Shown here: positions 1 through 9,229 of the stretch, piece by piece
Numbering within the stretch: position 1 is the stretch's first letter
Layout: the number at the start of each line of letters is the position of its first letter
DNA from: a bacterium
GTDB taxonomy: Bacteria > UBP14 > UBA6098 > 4484-93
NCBI GenBank assembly: GCA_021158465.1
Contig: JAGGUN010000045.1
Coordinates: 1-64,000 of the forward strand
Direction: 5' to 3'
DNA length: 64,000 bases
Position numbers and translations under genes: made by a program
Notes under the pieces: generated by a model
Told to the model about the DNA's origin: nothing
Database searches by the model: none
Seen by the model: only the letters and a program-made list of their open reading frames with translations

Positions 1-494
1 TATGCCCACCAAAGGCAGTAGCTCATCCAGTTCTCATTCGCGATGGAAACATGGCTTGTCACGCTGGACTCACTTAGATTAGGAACAAAATATATCATAC
101 CATCGGTGTTCACTGTAGCGAAATCCTCGTATATAACCGACGGTATCGAGAACGGCGGGGTATCATCCTCACTATGTGGACACGGCCAGCCAGCACGGGG
201 GACAAGGTTGGCACACTGAACCCCACCTTCCAAAATTGCTCCACGAGCCTCCGCCGTGTCGGCGATCCAACTTCTTTCCGGGAAAAGATTATACGGTATA
301 CTTTGATATTTAAACCAACCGCGCTTGATAAACTGTGGCTCGAAATACAGGGCTAAAGAGACAAGTGTATCCCTATCCAAATGGCCGCCAAAAACGCAAA
401 CCATCACATCGGAAAGCTCATCGACGGTCTGCGCCGCACAGATACTCACACACAAGAACAACAGCACCAATGAGAAAATAAAGATGTTATGCAT
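1..494 (-). CDS. Secreted protein, 5' part only (cut by left edge)
   Basis: An open frame of 164 codons runs from an ATG at 494 to the left edge without a stop. The N-terminus is a clear signal peptide (MHNIFIFSLVLLLFLCVSIC, then AAQ), so the product is exported. A Shine-Dalgarno AGAAGGA lies about 8 nt upstream of this ATG. An in-frame ATG at 503 overlaps that site and is less likely. The mature part starts at about residue 23, is rich in aromatic residues and contains Cys, but I recognise no domain. Secreted proteins elsewhere in the window end in type IX-like sorting domains; this one may too, but its C-terminus is outside the window. Function unknown. Confidence 0.75.
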   Translation of the reverse strand, partial: MHNIFIFSLVLLFLCVSICAAQTVDELSDVMVCVFGGHLDRDTLVSLALYFEPQFIKRGWFKYQSIPYNLFPERSWIADTAEARGAILEGGVQCANLVPRAGWPCPHSEDDTPPFSIPSVIYEDFATVNTDGMIYFVPNLSESSVTSHVSIANENWMSYCLWWA

Positions 495-580
495 AATACC
501 CATCCTTCTATTCAAAATCTTAATAGCATCGAAACAAAAGAGAATCTTTGCCAAGAACTTACACAATCAGCTGTCCCCTT

Positions 581-1063
581 TCATAACTTAACTAAATACT
601 TTTCAAAATCAGCCACAACATATTTCTTGCCTTTTGAGATAACCCTATGCCCTTCCTTTTCTAAAACCTCCTTTTGCGCCTCCACACCACCAGGATATTT
701 CTCGTTTATCACACCACCTGCTTTTAGTGTTCGCCAATAAGGAGTGATATTTCTCTTTCCTTCCTTTGCCATTTCCGCAGACGCCTCAGCAGCAATACGA
801 GCAAAAATCCCAGCGGTTATCGGGCAACAGATGGTGGCGTTATGTTTCTTAGCGAGAATCTCCCGGATTTGATTAATGGTAATAAGTCTTCCATAAGGAA
901 CTCTTTTCATAATTTCATCCACCTCAATTGGTGCCGGAATCACCACTGTATCGCCAGCTTTTGTTCCCCATCTGCCAGCCATCTTTGGACTGATTCTCTC
1001 CACTCTCGGCAGGTCTTTGCTGTCCATCAATTTTTCTTGCCAAGATTTGCGTTTCTTGGGCAT
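581..1063 (-). CDS. MGMT-family (alkyltransferase-like) DNA-binding protein without the PCHR cysteine
   Basis: A 160-residue protein. The segment VPYGRLITINQIREILA matches the helix-turn-helix entry of O6-alkylguanine DNA alkyltransferases. Further on, TPYWRTLKAGG occupies the place of the PCHRV active-site motif, so the alkyl-acceptor Cys is absent, as in alkyltransferase-like (ATL) proteins. ATL proteins bind alkylated bases and flag them for other repair pathways; that role here is inference. The family of about 160-residue 'MGMT family protein' homologues also carries the N-terminal KxSWxEKLxDSKDLP-like stretch seen here. Start: an ATG exists at 1078, but GGAGGTG lies 7 nt before the ATG at 1063, which I prefer. 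Monocistronic. Confidence 0.8.
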   Translation of the reverse strand: MPKKRKSWQEKLMDSKDLPRVERISPKMAGRWGTKAGDTVVIPAPIEVDEIMKRVPYGRLITINQIREILAKKHNATICCPITAGIFARIAAEASAEMAKEGKRNITPYWRTLKAGGVINEKYPGGVEAQKEVLEKEGHRVISKGKKYVVADFEKYLVKL

Positions 1064-1172
1064 TTTGTTCACCTCCATACTTTCTCCATTTCCAACGGTT
1101 CAATTTCAAAATACGGCTTGTCTGATGTTTTGTCAAGGGAGAATAACCCGATTGCCCCTCGGACAATACAAC

Positions 1173-1200
1173 TTGACAGAGTGGAATAAATTATTATATT
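1173..1200 (+). promoter_or_regulatory. Promoter for tRNA-Arg/tRNA-His
   Basis: TTGACA at 1173-1178, a 16-bp spacer, and TATATT at 1195-1200. The predicted transcription start near 1207 is 3 nt upstream of the tRNA-Arg 5' end, which fits a stable-RNA promoter. Confidence 0.75.
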
Positions 1201-1209
1201 TCTCCGCTG

Positions 1210-1283
1210 GCGCCTGTAGCTCAATTGGATAGAGCAACGGACTTCTAATCCGTTGGTTGGCTGTTCGAGTCAGCCCAGGCGCA
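1210..1283 (+). tRNA. tRNA-Arg (anticodon TCT)
   Basis: Cloverleaf of 74 nt. The acceptor arm GCGCCTG (1210-1216) pairs with CAGGCGC (1276-1282), followed by discriminator A. The anticodon stem-loop ACGGA-CTTCTAA-TCCGT gives anticodon TCT. The T arm contains GTTCGAG. CCA is not encoded. It reads AGA codons, which are used heavily throughout this window. Confidence 0.95.
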
Positions 1284-1295
1284 AAGAGATGATAT

Positions 1296-1369
1296 GGTGG
1301 GCGTAGCTCAATCGGTAGAGCATTGGATTGTGGTTCCAACGGTTGTGGGTTCAAGTCCCATCGCCCACC
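1296..1369 (+). tRNA. tRNA-His (anticodon GTG)
   Basis: Cloverleaf with acceptor GTGGGCG (1297-1303) pairing with CGCCCAC (1362-1368) and the diagnostic extra G-1 at 1296 opposite C at 1369. The anticodon stem-loop TTGGA-TTGTGGT-TCCAA gives GTG. It lies 12 nt after tRNA-Arg and shares its promoter. Confidence 0.95.
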
Positions 1370-1407
1370 CTCTTCTATTCCGAGCATCAGACCGACCCCT
1401 TTCTTCC

Positions 1408-1435
1408 TTGACTATTTGCTAAAACTGGTTAAAAT
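1408..1435 (+). promoter_or_regulatory. Promoter of the PBP1A gene (predicted leaderless)
   Basis: TTGACT at 1408-1413, 16-bp spacer, TAAAAT at 1430-1435. The expected start site is about 1442, only 2 nt before the ATG at 1444. No Shine-Dalgarno precedes that ATG, which fits a leaderless mRNA. Confidence 0.65.
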
Positions 1436-1443
1436 TAACCCTT

Positions 1444-3594
1444 ATGAGAGAGCTTAGAACATCTACACTATTTCTGACATTTGCGATCGCGTTCCTTGCT
1501 CCAATTGTGGGCGGGTTGTTCGTTATGTTCTCACTCTATGAACTTTACCGCGATGCACTGCCCGACGCCCAAACGCTCGAGGAGTACGAGCCGACCCTGT
1601 CAACGGTTGTCTATGATATACATGGGGAAGTATTAGCCGAGCTTGCAGGCGAGAAGAGAACCTGGGTTAGTTTGGATAGCATTCCGCCTGTGCTTATCGA
1701 CGCTCTTCTATCCGCCGAGGATAAACACTTCTACAGCCATTGGGGAGTTGACCTTCCAGCGATATTTCAGGCTATCTTACAGAACATAATATCTGGAAAG
1801 ATAGTCCGCGGAGCAAGCACCATAACACAACAGCTTGCAAGAACACTCTTCTTGACGAGAGAGAGAACCATCGCCAGAAAGGTAAAGGAGATGCTAACCG
1901 CTGTCAAACTCGAACGCGCATACTCCAAGGATGAGATACTCGAGATATTCCTCAACCAGAACTATATGGGTAGGGGAGCATACGGCGTTCAGGCAGCATC
2001 GAGGCTATACTTCGGCAAAAATGTCTGGGAGATAAATACAGAAGAAGCAGCACTGCTCGCTGGTGTGCTTAAGGCACCAGAATACTATACACCTGTCAAG
2101 TATCCTGAAAGGGCACGGAGAAGGCGAAACACCGTCCTCGATATGATGGTGGATAATCACAAGCTGGACCAGGAAACCGCCGATTCCTTGAAGCTGATCC
2201 CTGTCAAGAGCGAGAGCTTTGAGGGGTATGGCTGGAAGGCGCCATACTTTGTCGAGTTTGTTAGGCAATACCTCGAGAAGAAATACGGGGAGAAATTCAT
2301 CTATGAAAAGGGGCTCAAAGTCTACACGACGCTTGACTACAATATGCAAAAGATAGCAGAGAAGTACTTTAATGAAAACATCGACAGGCTCCAGCACTGG
2401 ATTGAGAAGATACATCATCCCGATGATCCGGACTACACGGAGGTCGTATTCGATTCGACAGTTGGCGATACCGTGCGCCGCTACAAGCAGCTCCAGGGTG
2501 CTATGCTTGCGATGGACCCGAGGACAGGCGAGATTCGGGTAATGATAGGCGGAAGGGACTTCACCAAGAGCAAGTTCAACAGAGCCGTTCAGGCTCTTCG
2601 CCAGCCAGGAAGCGCATTCAAACCGTTCACATTCACGACGGCAATCGATAACGGATACCGCCCTTGCGACAAGATTGACGACTCCCCTATTGTTCTCAAG
2701 GTGGGTGGGAAGATATGGCGACCAGAAAACTACGACAAGAAATACCTCGGACCAATCTCACTCAGAACCGCCCTGAAGAAATCGAAAAATATGGTAGCGA
2801 TAAGGCTTATCCAGAGGGTGACACCGAAACAGGTCATCAAGTACGCAAGGAGAATGGGGATATCAACTCCGCTGAAACCTGTTCCATCACTTGCTATCGG
2901 CTCCTGCGAGGTAACGATGCTCGATATGGTGACCGCATTCTGCGTCTTCCCAAACAACGGGATAAAACCGACACCTATCTGGGTCAGAAAGATAGAAGAC
3001 AGAGAGGGGAATGTTATAGAGGAGAACCGTCCGAGGATGGAGGAGGTTCTGCCTGCTCAGACTGCATATGTTATGACAAATATGCTCCAGACAGTTGTTG
3101 ACCACGGAACAGGCTGGGGGGTTCGTGCGTACGGCTTCGACCGCCCTTGCGGCGGGAAAACGGGAACAACAAACGATTACACGGATGCCTGGTTTATCGG
3201 ATTTATACCGCAGCTTGTCGTCGGAGTGCATACGCATTTCGATGATATGACCCCCATAGGCGAGAACCAGACAGGCTCACGAGCAGCACTGCCCGTTTTT
3301 GCAAAGTTTATCATAGAAGCAACAAAGGGTATGGAGAGACTCGATTTCACCGAGCCGCCAGGAATAGTTCATGCGAGGATATGCAACGAGTCACTACTTC
3401 TGGCAACGAGAAGATGCCCCGATGTCTCGGAGGAGATATTCATAAAGGGAACGGAGCCAACATCATATTGCCCGCTATCACACCGCAAGGAGGACTATGT
3501 CCCATCAAGGTTCGAGGAGATAGAAAAGCAGGAAGAGAAACCAAAACCCACTATCCCAGGTGAGGAGAAGAAAGAAGAGAGGATAAGGTTCTGA
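1444..3594 (+). CDS. Penicillin-binding protein 1A (bifunctional peptidoglycan synthase)
   Basis: A 716-residue class A PBP that polymerises lipid II and cross-links peptidoglycan at the outer face of the inner membrane. One N-terminal membrane segment (about 8-30) is followed by a GT51 transglycosylase domain with the catalytic Glu in AEDKHFYSHWG (E92) and GASTITQQLAR at 123-133. The transpeptidase domain has SAFK (S390-K393), SKN (447-449) and KTGTT (from K572). Length is typical of the PBP1A/MrcA/PonA family. The C-terminal 40 residues are charged and Lys/Glu/Pro-rich. The start rests on the promoter, which puts transcription start 2 nt upstream. CorA follows after an 18-nt gap and may be cotranscribed. 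Confidence 0.95.
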   Translation: MRELRTSTLFLTFAIAFLAPIVGGLFVMFSLYELYRDALPDAQTLEEYEPTLSTVVYDIHGEVLAELAGEKRTWVSLDSIPPVLIDALLSAEDKHFYSHWGVDLPAIFQAILQNIISGKIVRGASTITQQLARTLFLTRERTIARKVKEMLTAVKLERAYSKDEILEIFLNQNYMGRGAYGVQAASRLYFGKNVWEINTEEAALLAGVLKAPEYYTPVKYPERARRRRNTVLDMMVDNHKLDQETADSLKLIPVKSESFEGYGWKAPYFVEFVRQYLEKKYGEKFIYEKGLKVYTTLDYNMQKIAEKYFNENIDRLQHWIEKIHHPDDPDYTEVVFDSTVGDTVRRYKQLQGAMLAMDPRTGEIRVMIGGRDFTKSKFNRAVQALRQPGSAFKPFTFTTAIDNGYRPCDKIDDSPIVLKVGGKIWRPENYDKKYLGPISLRTALKKSKNMVAIRLIQRVTPKQVIKYARRMGISTPLKPVPSLAIGSCEVTMLDMVTAFCVFPNNGIKPTPIWVRKIEDREGNVIEENRPRMEEVLPAQTAYVMTNMLQTVVDHGTGWGVRAYGFDRPCGGKTGTTNDYTDAWFIGFIPQLVVGVHTHFDDMTPIGENQTGSRAALPVFAKFIIEATKGMERLDFTEPPGIVHARICNESLLLATRRCPDVSEEIFIKGTEPTSYCPLSHRKEDYVPSRFEEIEKQEEKPKPTIPGEEKKEERIRF

Positions 3595-3612
3595 TAACGA
3601 AAAGGGGTTATA

Positions 3613-4542
3613 ATGATAACCGTCTACAAGACCATAAACGGCAGGCTCGAGCAGGTCAAATCTATCGAGGACGACTGCTGGGTGAATATAGTCGACCCAA
3701 CACAGGAGGAGATTGCAGAACTCGAGAAGAATTTTGCCATCCCTTCCGATTTCCTCACCGACCCGTTGGATGTCGATGAGCGAGCGAGGATAGCCGTCGA
3801 GGATGAATATTCGCTTATCATCATCAGGATACCGATATTCGAGGAGGATGAGGAAGTCCCATTTACCACAATGCCTATCGGCATTATCATATCCGACGAC
3901 ATCATCTTCACCATCTCAAAGAAAGACAATTTGATACTACACCGCTTCACAAGCGGGAAGGTTAAACGGTTCTCAACGGATAAACACAGCCGATTCATCC
4001 TCCAGATATTCTATTATGTATCGCTTCTCTACCTGAACTACCTGAAGGTGGTGGACAAGAGGGCAACCGAGGTGGAAAAGGAGCTGCACAAATCGTTGAA
4101 GAACGAGGAACTGATAAAGCTTCTGAACCTGGAGAAGAGCCTCGTCTACTTCACAACATCGCTACGGTCAAACGAGCTTATGATGGAGAAGCTCCAGAGG
4201 ATGGAGATCATCAAGATGTATGTCGAGGATAAGGAGCTACTCGACGATGTGATTATCGAGAACAAGCAGGCAATCGAGACGGCAAATATACACAGCAATA
4301 TATTAAGCGGTATGATGGACGCTTTCGCATCGGTCATATCGAATAACCTCAATGTCGTGATGAAGTTTCTAACATCGATTACCATAATCCTTATGATACC
4401 TACATTGATCGCAAGCTTCTATGGAATGAATGTCAGTCTCCCGTTCCAGCATTCACCGAACGCGTTCCTCTACACTATAATACTTTCTGTTCTACTCGTT
4501 ATTATTGGGGTATTTATATTTATCAAGCGCAGGTGGTTTTGA
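3613..4542 (+). CDS. corA: CorA-family magnesium/divalent cation channel
   Basis: A 309-residue inner-membrane Mg2+ (possibly Co2+/Ni2+) channel. The first 245 residues form the soluble alpha/beta funnel with long helices. Two C-terminal membrane helices follow, and the first ends in the family signature YGMN (GMN motif) that forms the pore entrance; the protein ends in the basic tail KRRWF. Start chosen from AAAGGGG 6 nt upstream. The stop codon abuts, with no spacing, the stop codon of leuS on the opposite strand. Which cation is carried cannot be told from sequence. Confidence 0.93.
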   Translation: MITVYKTINGRLEQVKSIEDDCWVNIVDPTQEEIAELEKNFAIPSDFLTDPLDVDERARIAVEDEYSLIIIRIPIFEEDEEVPFTTMPIGIIISDDIIFTISKKDNLILHRFTSGKVKRFSTDKHSRFILQIFYYVSLLYLNYLKVVDKRATEVEKELHKSLKNEELIKLLNLEKSLVYFTTSLRSNELMMEKLQRMEIIKMYVEDKELLDDVIIENKQAIETANIHSNILSGMMDAFASVISNNLNVVMKFLTSITIILMIPTLIASFYGMNVSLPFQHSPNAFLYTIILSVLLVIIGVFIFIKRRWF

Positions 4543-6993
4543 TTACTTAACAACAATATTTATAAGCTTATCCTTCACATAAAATCGTTTCACAATCTGT
4601 TTTCCCTCTACATATTTTCTTACCTTATCGAGCTCGAGTGCAGACGCAACAACTGCTTCTTCATCGGAATCTGGTGGCAGGTTGATGGTTGCTCGGAGTT
4701 TGCCGTTTATCTGGATGGCGATTGTCACCGTCTCTGCAACAAGTGCCGCAGGATCGAAATCCGGGAATGGTGAGAGGAATATACTATCCTTCTCCCCCAT
4801 TCTGTGCCATATCTCCTCTGCAAGGTGAGGTGCAAACGGGGCAAGCAGTTTGATGAACCTTCTCGCAATATAATTTGGTATGGATGAATCATCTGGAAAG
4901 CGTGGTCCGAGTGTGTTAAGAAACTCCATCATAGCAGCAACTGCGGTATTGAATTGGATATTTTCGATGTCATCTTTCACGCGCTTTATAGCCCAGTGGA
5001 GCTTACGGTAGCGGAGTTTGTCCACATCCGGGAGCTGGTCAAAATCGAAGATTTCCTCATTGCCGGATAGATTGCAGAAGAAGTTGTAGACTCGTTCGAG
5101 GAAGCGGGAAGCGCCTTTCAACCCCTCGGACGACCAGAGAAGCTCCCTCTCCGGTGGTGCCATAAAAAGCATTCCAACCCTTACCGTATCCACGCCATAG
5201 TTCTCAATCAGTTCCATCGGTGAAACAACATTACCTTTAGATTTGCTCATAACCGCCCCATTTGCATCGAGCACCATCCCGTGATTGAACAGGGCAATTG
5301 CTGGCTCATCAACATCGAGATACCCGAGGTCGTGCAGCAACTTGGTGATAAATCGGAAATAGAGTAGATGCCCTGTGGCGTGTTCTGCTCCCCCTATGTA
5401 GAGGTCGACCGGCATCCAGCGGTTCGCATCTTGCCTGGAAAAAGGCTCTTCTTCGTTCTTCGGGTCGGTGTAGCGCAGATGATACCAGGATGAGCAGACG
5501 AATGTATCCATTGTATCCGGGTCACGGTGTGCAGTCCCACCACAGACAGGACAGATTGTATTCATAAATTCTGGCAGGTCCTCAAGCGGCGAGCGCCCTT
5601 GTGGAATAAAGTTTACCTTATCGGCAGGCGGTAGAAGAACAGGAAGGGCATCCTCTGGAACAGGGACGGTTCCACACTTCTCGCAGTGGACCACAGGTAT
5701 CGGTGCTCCCCAGTACCTCTGACGCGAGATGAGCCAATCGCGAAGCTTGTAGATTACCTTACTCCTTGCAAATCCACACCTTTCACCATACTCGGTCACC
5801 TTTTTTATTCCATCAGTGGAGGGAAGTCCATCAAAGGCTCCCGAATTTGTCATAATACCGCTCTCTGTGTATGCAGCATCCATTGTTGATGGGTCAAGCG
5901 AGCAACCGGGAGGATTGATGACAACCTTAATCGGCAGACCGTATCTTTTCGCAAACTCAAAATCCCGCTGGTCGTGCGCGGGAACAGCCATAACAACCCC
6001 GGTGCCATAAGAAGCAAGGACATAATCGGCAACCCATACAGCTACCCTTTCGCCGTTGTAAGGGTTGATGGCATAAAGCCCAGTGAAAACGCCATCCTTC
6101 TCCCTGCCATCGAACGAGCGCTCTATTTCTGGCTTCAGCAGAGCCTGCTGAACATACCTTTCCACCTCCTCCTTATTCGGCATAATCCCAAGGAGCTCAT
6201 CAACAAGCGGCTGCTCAGGGGCAAATGTAACAAATGTTACACCAAATATCGTGTCGGGGCGAGTTGTGAAGACGGAAAAAACCTTATCCGTCCCCTCAAT
6301 CTTGAAATCTATTTCCGTTCCTTCACTCTTGCCGATCCAGTTTCTCTGCATCGTTTTGATGTTCTCAGGCCAACCCTTGAGCCTATCAAGCCCTTCGAGC
6401 AACCTCTCAGCGTATGCCGTTATCCTGACAAACCACTGCTCCAGTCGTCTCTTCTCTACAACAGACTCACACCTCCAACACCTGCCAGCTATAACCTGCT
6501 CGTTTGCAAGCACAGTCTTGCAGGACGGACACCAGTTGACGAAGCTCATATCCCGATAAACAAGCCCCGATTCATAGAGCTTTAAGAAAACCCACTGTGT
6601 CCACCTGTAGTAGTCAGGTGAGGCTGTGATAATTTCCTTATCCCAGTCGTATGAGATCGATAGCCGTTTGAGCGTGTTCCTTGAGCGTGCGATATTGGAG
6701 AATGTCCATTTATCCGGTGGTATCTTGTGTTTTATTGCAGCCTGCTCCGCAGGCAGACCAAATGCATCCCAGCCAAAAGGATGCAAAATGTCGTATCCCT
6801 GCATCCTCTTGTACCGCCAGATGACATCACCGATTGTGTAGTTTCGGAAATGCCCCAGATGAATATCACCAGAGGGGTAAGCAAACATCTCAAGAAGGTA
6901 GAACTTTTTCTTAGGGTTATCGGGAGTCTTGTACAGACCTGTCTTTTCCCAATATTCCCGCCATCTCGCCTCAATCTCCTTGAACGGATACAC
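4543..6993 (-). CDS. leuS: Leucyl-tRNA synthetase
   Basis: An 816-residue class I aminoacyl-tRNA synthetase that charges tRNA-Leu. It shows the HIGH-type motif HLGHFRNY near the N-terminus, a Cys-rich zinc-binding insertion (CPSC...CWRC, near residues 155-180), the CP1 editing domain with TTRPDTIFG, a second CxxC pair near residues 430-490, and the KMSKS-type loop VMSKSKGN. Length is normal for bacteria. AAGGAGGG precedes the ATG, and a good promoter lies 28 nt further up. It is convergent with corA; the two stop codons touch. Confidence 0.97.
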   Translation of the reverse strand: MYPFKEIEARWREYWEKTGLYKTPDNPKKKFYLLEMFAYPSGDIHLGHFRNYTIGDVIWRYKRMQGYDILHPFGWDAFGLPAEQAAIKHKIPPDKWTFSNIARSRNTLKRLSISYDWDKEIITASPDYYRWTQWVFLKLYESGLVYRDMSFVNWCPSCKTVLANEQVIAGRCWRCESVVEKRRLEQWFVRITAYAERLLEGLDRLKGWPENIKTMQRNWIGKSEGTEIDFKIEGTDKVFSVFTTRPDTIFGVTFVTFAPEQPLVDELLGIMPNKEEVERYVQQALLKPEIERSFDGREKDGVFTGLYAINPYNGERVAVWVADYVLASYGTGVVMAVPAHDQRDFEFAKRYGLPIKVVINPPGCSLDPSTMDAAYTESGIMTNSGAFDGLPSTDGIKKVTEYGERCGFARSKVIYKLRDWLISRQRYWGAPIPVVHCEKCGTVPVPEDALPVLLPPADKVNFIPQGRSPLEDLPEFMNTICPVCGGTAHRDPDTMDTFVCSSWYHLRYTDPKNEEEPFSRQDANRWMPVDLYIGGAEHATGHLLYFRFITKLLHDLGYLDVDEPAIALFNHGMVLDANGAVMSKSKGNVVSPMELIENYGVDTVRVGMLFMAPPERELLWSSEGLKGASRFLERVYNFFCNLSGNEEIFDFDQLPDVDKLRYRKLHWAIKRVKDDIENIQFNTAVAAMMEFLNTLGPRFPDDSSIPNYIARRFIKLLAPFAPHLAEEIWHRMGEKDSIFLSPFPDFDPAALVAETVTIAIQINGKLRATINLPPDSDEEAVVASALELDKVRKYVEGKQIVKRFYVKDKLINIVVK

Positions 6994-7020
6994 CTTCCCT
7001 CCTTAAAATAATATCCACAC

Positions 7021-7048
7021 ATTTTATCAAAAATAAAGAGGTTGTCAA
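7021..7048 (-). promoter_or_regulatory. leuS promoter
   Basis: On the minus strand: TTGACA (7048-7043), 16-bp spacer, TAAAAT (7026-7021). This is followed by a roughly 20-nt leader with AAGGAGGG before leuS. I see no T-box specifier or antiterminator. Confidence 0.75.
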
Positions 7049-7064
7049 TCGGAAAGTTTTTGTG

Positions 7065-7092
7065 TTGCAAAACAAGTTTTCAGATGTATATT
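7065..7092 (+). promoter_or_regulatory. Promoter of the PfkB-type kinase (predicted leaderless)
   Basis: TTGCAA at 7065-7070, 16-bp spacer, TATATT at 7087-7092. The expected start site is about 7099, 2 nt before the ATG at 7101. This promoter argues against the upstream ATG at 7062, which lies before the -35 box. Confidence 0.6.
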
Positions 7093-7100
7093 TTAGAAAG

Positions 7101-8030
7101 ATGATATACACCCTTACGCTGAACCCATCACTCGATAGAACAATCTATATCGAGAGGCTCGCCAGAGACGACAAGAACATTATACTGCACGAAGAGTACT
7201 ATGCTGGTGGCAAAGGTATAGATGTTTCAAGAGTAATAAAGGCACTCGGCGGTCAAACGGTGATAATGGGGCTTTCCGGCGGATATGACGGCGCATACCT
7301 CGAGGGGATACTCATAAATGAGGGACTTACAATAGATTTTGTCAGAACAGCTGGCAACACAAGAACAAACATCATTATACATTGCGTCTCTACAAAGGAG
7401 CAGTTTTCTATCAACGCACCAGGTCCTGTTATTTCACCTTCTGAGCTTGGAATCCTGTACGATAAATTGATGCGTCTATCTCCAAAGCCCAGCTTCTTCG
7501 TTGCAAGCGGAAGCGTTCCGAGAGGGGTATCAAGTGAAGTTTACAAACAGCTTGGTTCACCACTTTCATCCGCCGGGGTAAAGGTAGTTGTTGATACAGA
7601 CGGTGATGCCCTGAGATCGGCTATCTCCATTCCACCGTTTATGGTCAAACCGAATATCCACGAGCTGGAAAGGTTGGCAGGACATCGTCTCTCCGGAATC
7701 GATGATGTAGTCAGAGAGGCGAAAAGGCTTGTTGAGATGGGGATAAAGTATGTTGTTGTCTCTATGGGCAAGAAAGGACTCGTTGTCGCAGGAGAGAATG
7801 AACTCTTTCGCGTAATACCACCTGAGGTTCAAGTTGTAACAACCACAGGAGCAGGAGATGCAACCGTCGCTGGAATCATCTTTTCGCTTGATAAAGGGGA
7901 GAGTATAAAAGAAGCCGCAAGGTTCGGTGCTGCCTGTGGAACAGCAACAACCATCTCACCAGGCACAGCAACGATGAGGAGAGAAGATGTGAAGAGAATC
8001 ATCGGGGAGGTGGTTGTCCAGGAGTTATGA
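7101..8030 (+). CDS. 1-phosphofructokinase-like PfkB-family sugar kinase
   Basis: A 309-residue cytosolic kinase of the ribokinase/PfkB family. The N-terminus MIYTLTLNPSLDRTIYI is the classic FruK/LacC (1-phosphofructokinase / tagatose-6-phosphate kinase) opening. GGKGIDVSRV is the sugar-binding motif, PNIHELE is present in the middle, and GAGDATVAG carries the catalytic Asp and anion hole. The substrate (fructose 1-phosphate, tagatose 6-phosphate or fructose 6-phosphate) cannot be fixed; no PTS genes are nearby. The start at 7101 is set by the family N-terminus and the promoter. Its stop overlaps the next ATG (ATGA). Confidence 0.88.
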   Translation: MIYTLTLNPSLDRTIYIERLARDDKNIILHEEYYAGGKGIDVSRVIKALGGQTVIMGLSGGYDGAYLEGILINEGLTIDFVRTAGNTRTNIIIHCVSTKEQFSINAPGPVISPSELGILYDKLMRLSPKPSFFVASGSVPRGVSSEVYKQLGSPLSSAGVKVVVDTDGDALRSAISIPPFMVKPNIHELERLAGHRLSGIDDVVREAKRLVEMGIKYVVVSMGKKGLVVAGENELFRVIPPEVQVVTTTGAGDATVAGIIFSLDKGESIKEAARFGAACGTATTISPGTATMRREDVKRIIGEVVVQEL

Positions 8031-9229
8031 TCCTCTCGCTTTCTATAATATTGGTCCTGCTCTTCTTCTCTGCCCTCTTTTCCGGATCAGAGGTCGCCTT
8101 CTTTTCTATCCCAAAGCACAGCCTCTTCCGGCTCGCTAACTCACCTGACATCCGGGACAGGCTTATACCATCACTCCTTGAAACACCGCATAGATTCTTA
8201 GTCAATATCTTATTTGCAAACCTCCTCGTCAATATCGCTGCAAATACTGTAGCTACAGGCATCCTGGTAAGCCGATTTAACGAGGAAGGTGTCGGAATTG
8301 CAGTTGTTGTTATGTCAGTTATCATCCTGCTCTTCGGAGAAATAACTCCAAAGAACATCTCAATATACCATAGTAGGGCAATTGCAAGGGCAGCAGCACC
8401 CTTGCTTAAGATTCTGTTTAGTATCCTCTACCCCGTAACAGGCTTCATATCCCTGACTTCAAGATGGATGACAAGGACGGTTGCAAAGGTGGATAACGAA
8501 CACCCGCTTAAACTCGGCGAGATAGAGATGAAAATCGCCCTCCTTCACAGCCGGACAGGTGGAACCCTCGATGAGACCGAGCATGAGTTCATATTGCGCA
8601 TTCTTGAGATGAGCGACATTCCAGTGTCGAAGATCCTGCTGAACCGCAGAATGATACCCGAGCTGCTTGAGGATACACCGAGGGAGGATATAAGCAGGTT
8701 ATTCTCCGAAAGCGGACTCCCCTTTCTGCCCGTTCTATCACAAGATAGGGAAACGGTCATCGGAGTGATAAAGAGAAAGGATGTCATCTTTTCCGATTCT
8801 CCCAAGGTGAAACAGCCTTTATTCCTACCAGAGAACATACACCTTTTCAAGTTTTTGGAGGTTCTGGAGGATAAAGGAGAAACTGGTGCGGTTATGGTTG
8901 ACGAGTCTGGGAGTTACACAGGGATTATGTGGATAGACAGGGCGTTCGGAGAGGCGGTGTTATCGCTCCTGCCGCATCTACTCAAGCTGGAGTATCCATC
9001 TGTTGGTGAATACACGATAATTGAGGGGAACACTTCCGTTGAGAAGCTTTCACAGTTGTTTGGCAAAAGGTTTGAGGGTATAAAATCTGCCACTGTCGGG
9101 GGACTTGTCACAGAGGTTGCCGGGAGGTTACCTTCTCGGGGAGAGAGATTTGAGTGCGAAGGGCTCGAGCTTGAGGTTATAGAAACAGAAGGCAACCTTG
9201 TAACCATCGTGGCAGTAAGGGAACTTTAA
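8027..9229 (+). CDS. CNNM/CorB-type membrane protein (DUF21-CBS-CBS-CorC domain)
   Basis: A 400-residue inner-membrane protein. Order of parts: a DUF21 domain (about 1-175) with 3-4 membrane helices and FSGSEVAFFS and FGEITPKNIS, both family hallmarks; a pair of CBS domains (about 190-310); and a C-terminal HlyC/CorC domain (about 320-400). Relatives are implicated in Mg2+ efflux or transport (CorB/CNNM/MpfA). It overlaps the kinase by 4 nt and the paralogous gene downstream by 1 nt (TAATG). Function here is inferred from family only; 'hemolysin' labels on relatives are historical. Confidence 0.88.
   Translation: MILSLSIILVLLFFSALFSGSEVAFFSIPKHSLFRLANSPDIRDRLIPSLLETPHRFLVNILFANLLVNIAANTVATGILVSRFNEEGVGIAVVVMSVIILLFGEITPKNISIYHSRAIARAAAPLLKILFSILYPVTGFISLTSRWMTRTVAKVDNEHPLKLGEIEMKIALLHSRTGGTLDETEHEFILRILEMSDIPVSKILLNRRMIPELLEDTPREDISRLFSESGLPFLPVLSQDRETVIGVIKRKDVIFSDSPKVKQPLFLPENIHLFKFLEVLEDKGETGAVMVDESGSYTGIMWIDRAFGEAVLSLLPHLLKLEYPSVGEYTIIEGNTSVEKLSQLFGKRFEGIKSATVGGLVTEVAGRLPSRGERFECEGLELEVIETEGNLVTIVAVREL

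Noticed and set aside
5974-6585. 203-codon plus-strand frame
   Set aside because: Lies antisense to leuS; low-complexity translation without any family pattern; leuS is beyond doubt.
6994-7020. T-box leader before leuS
   Set aside because: The leader is about 27 nt, far too short for a T-box.
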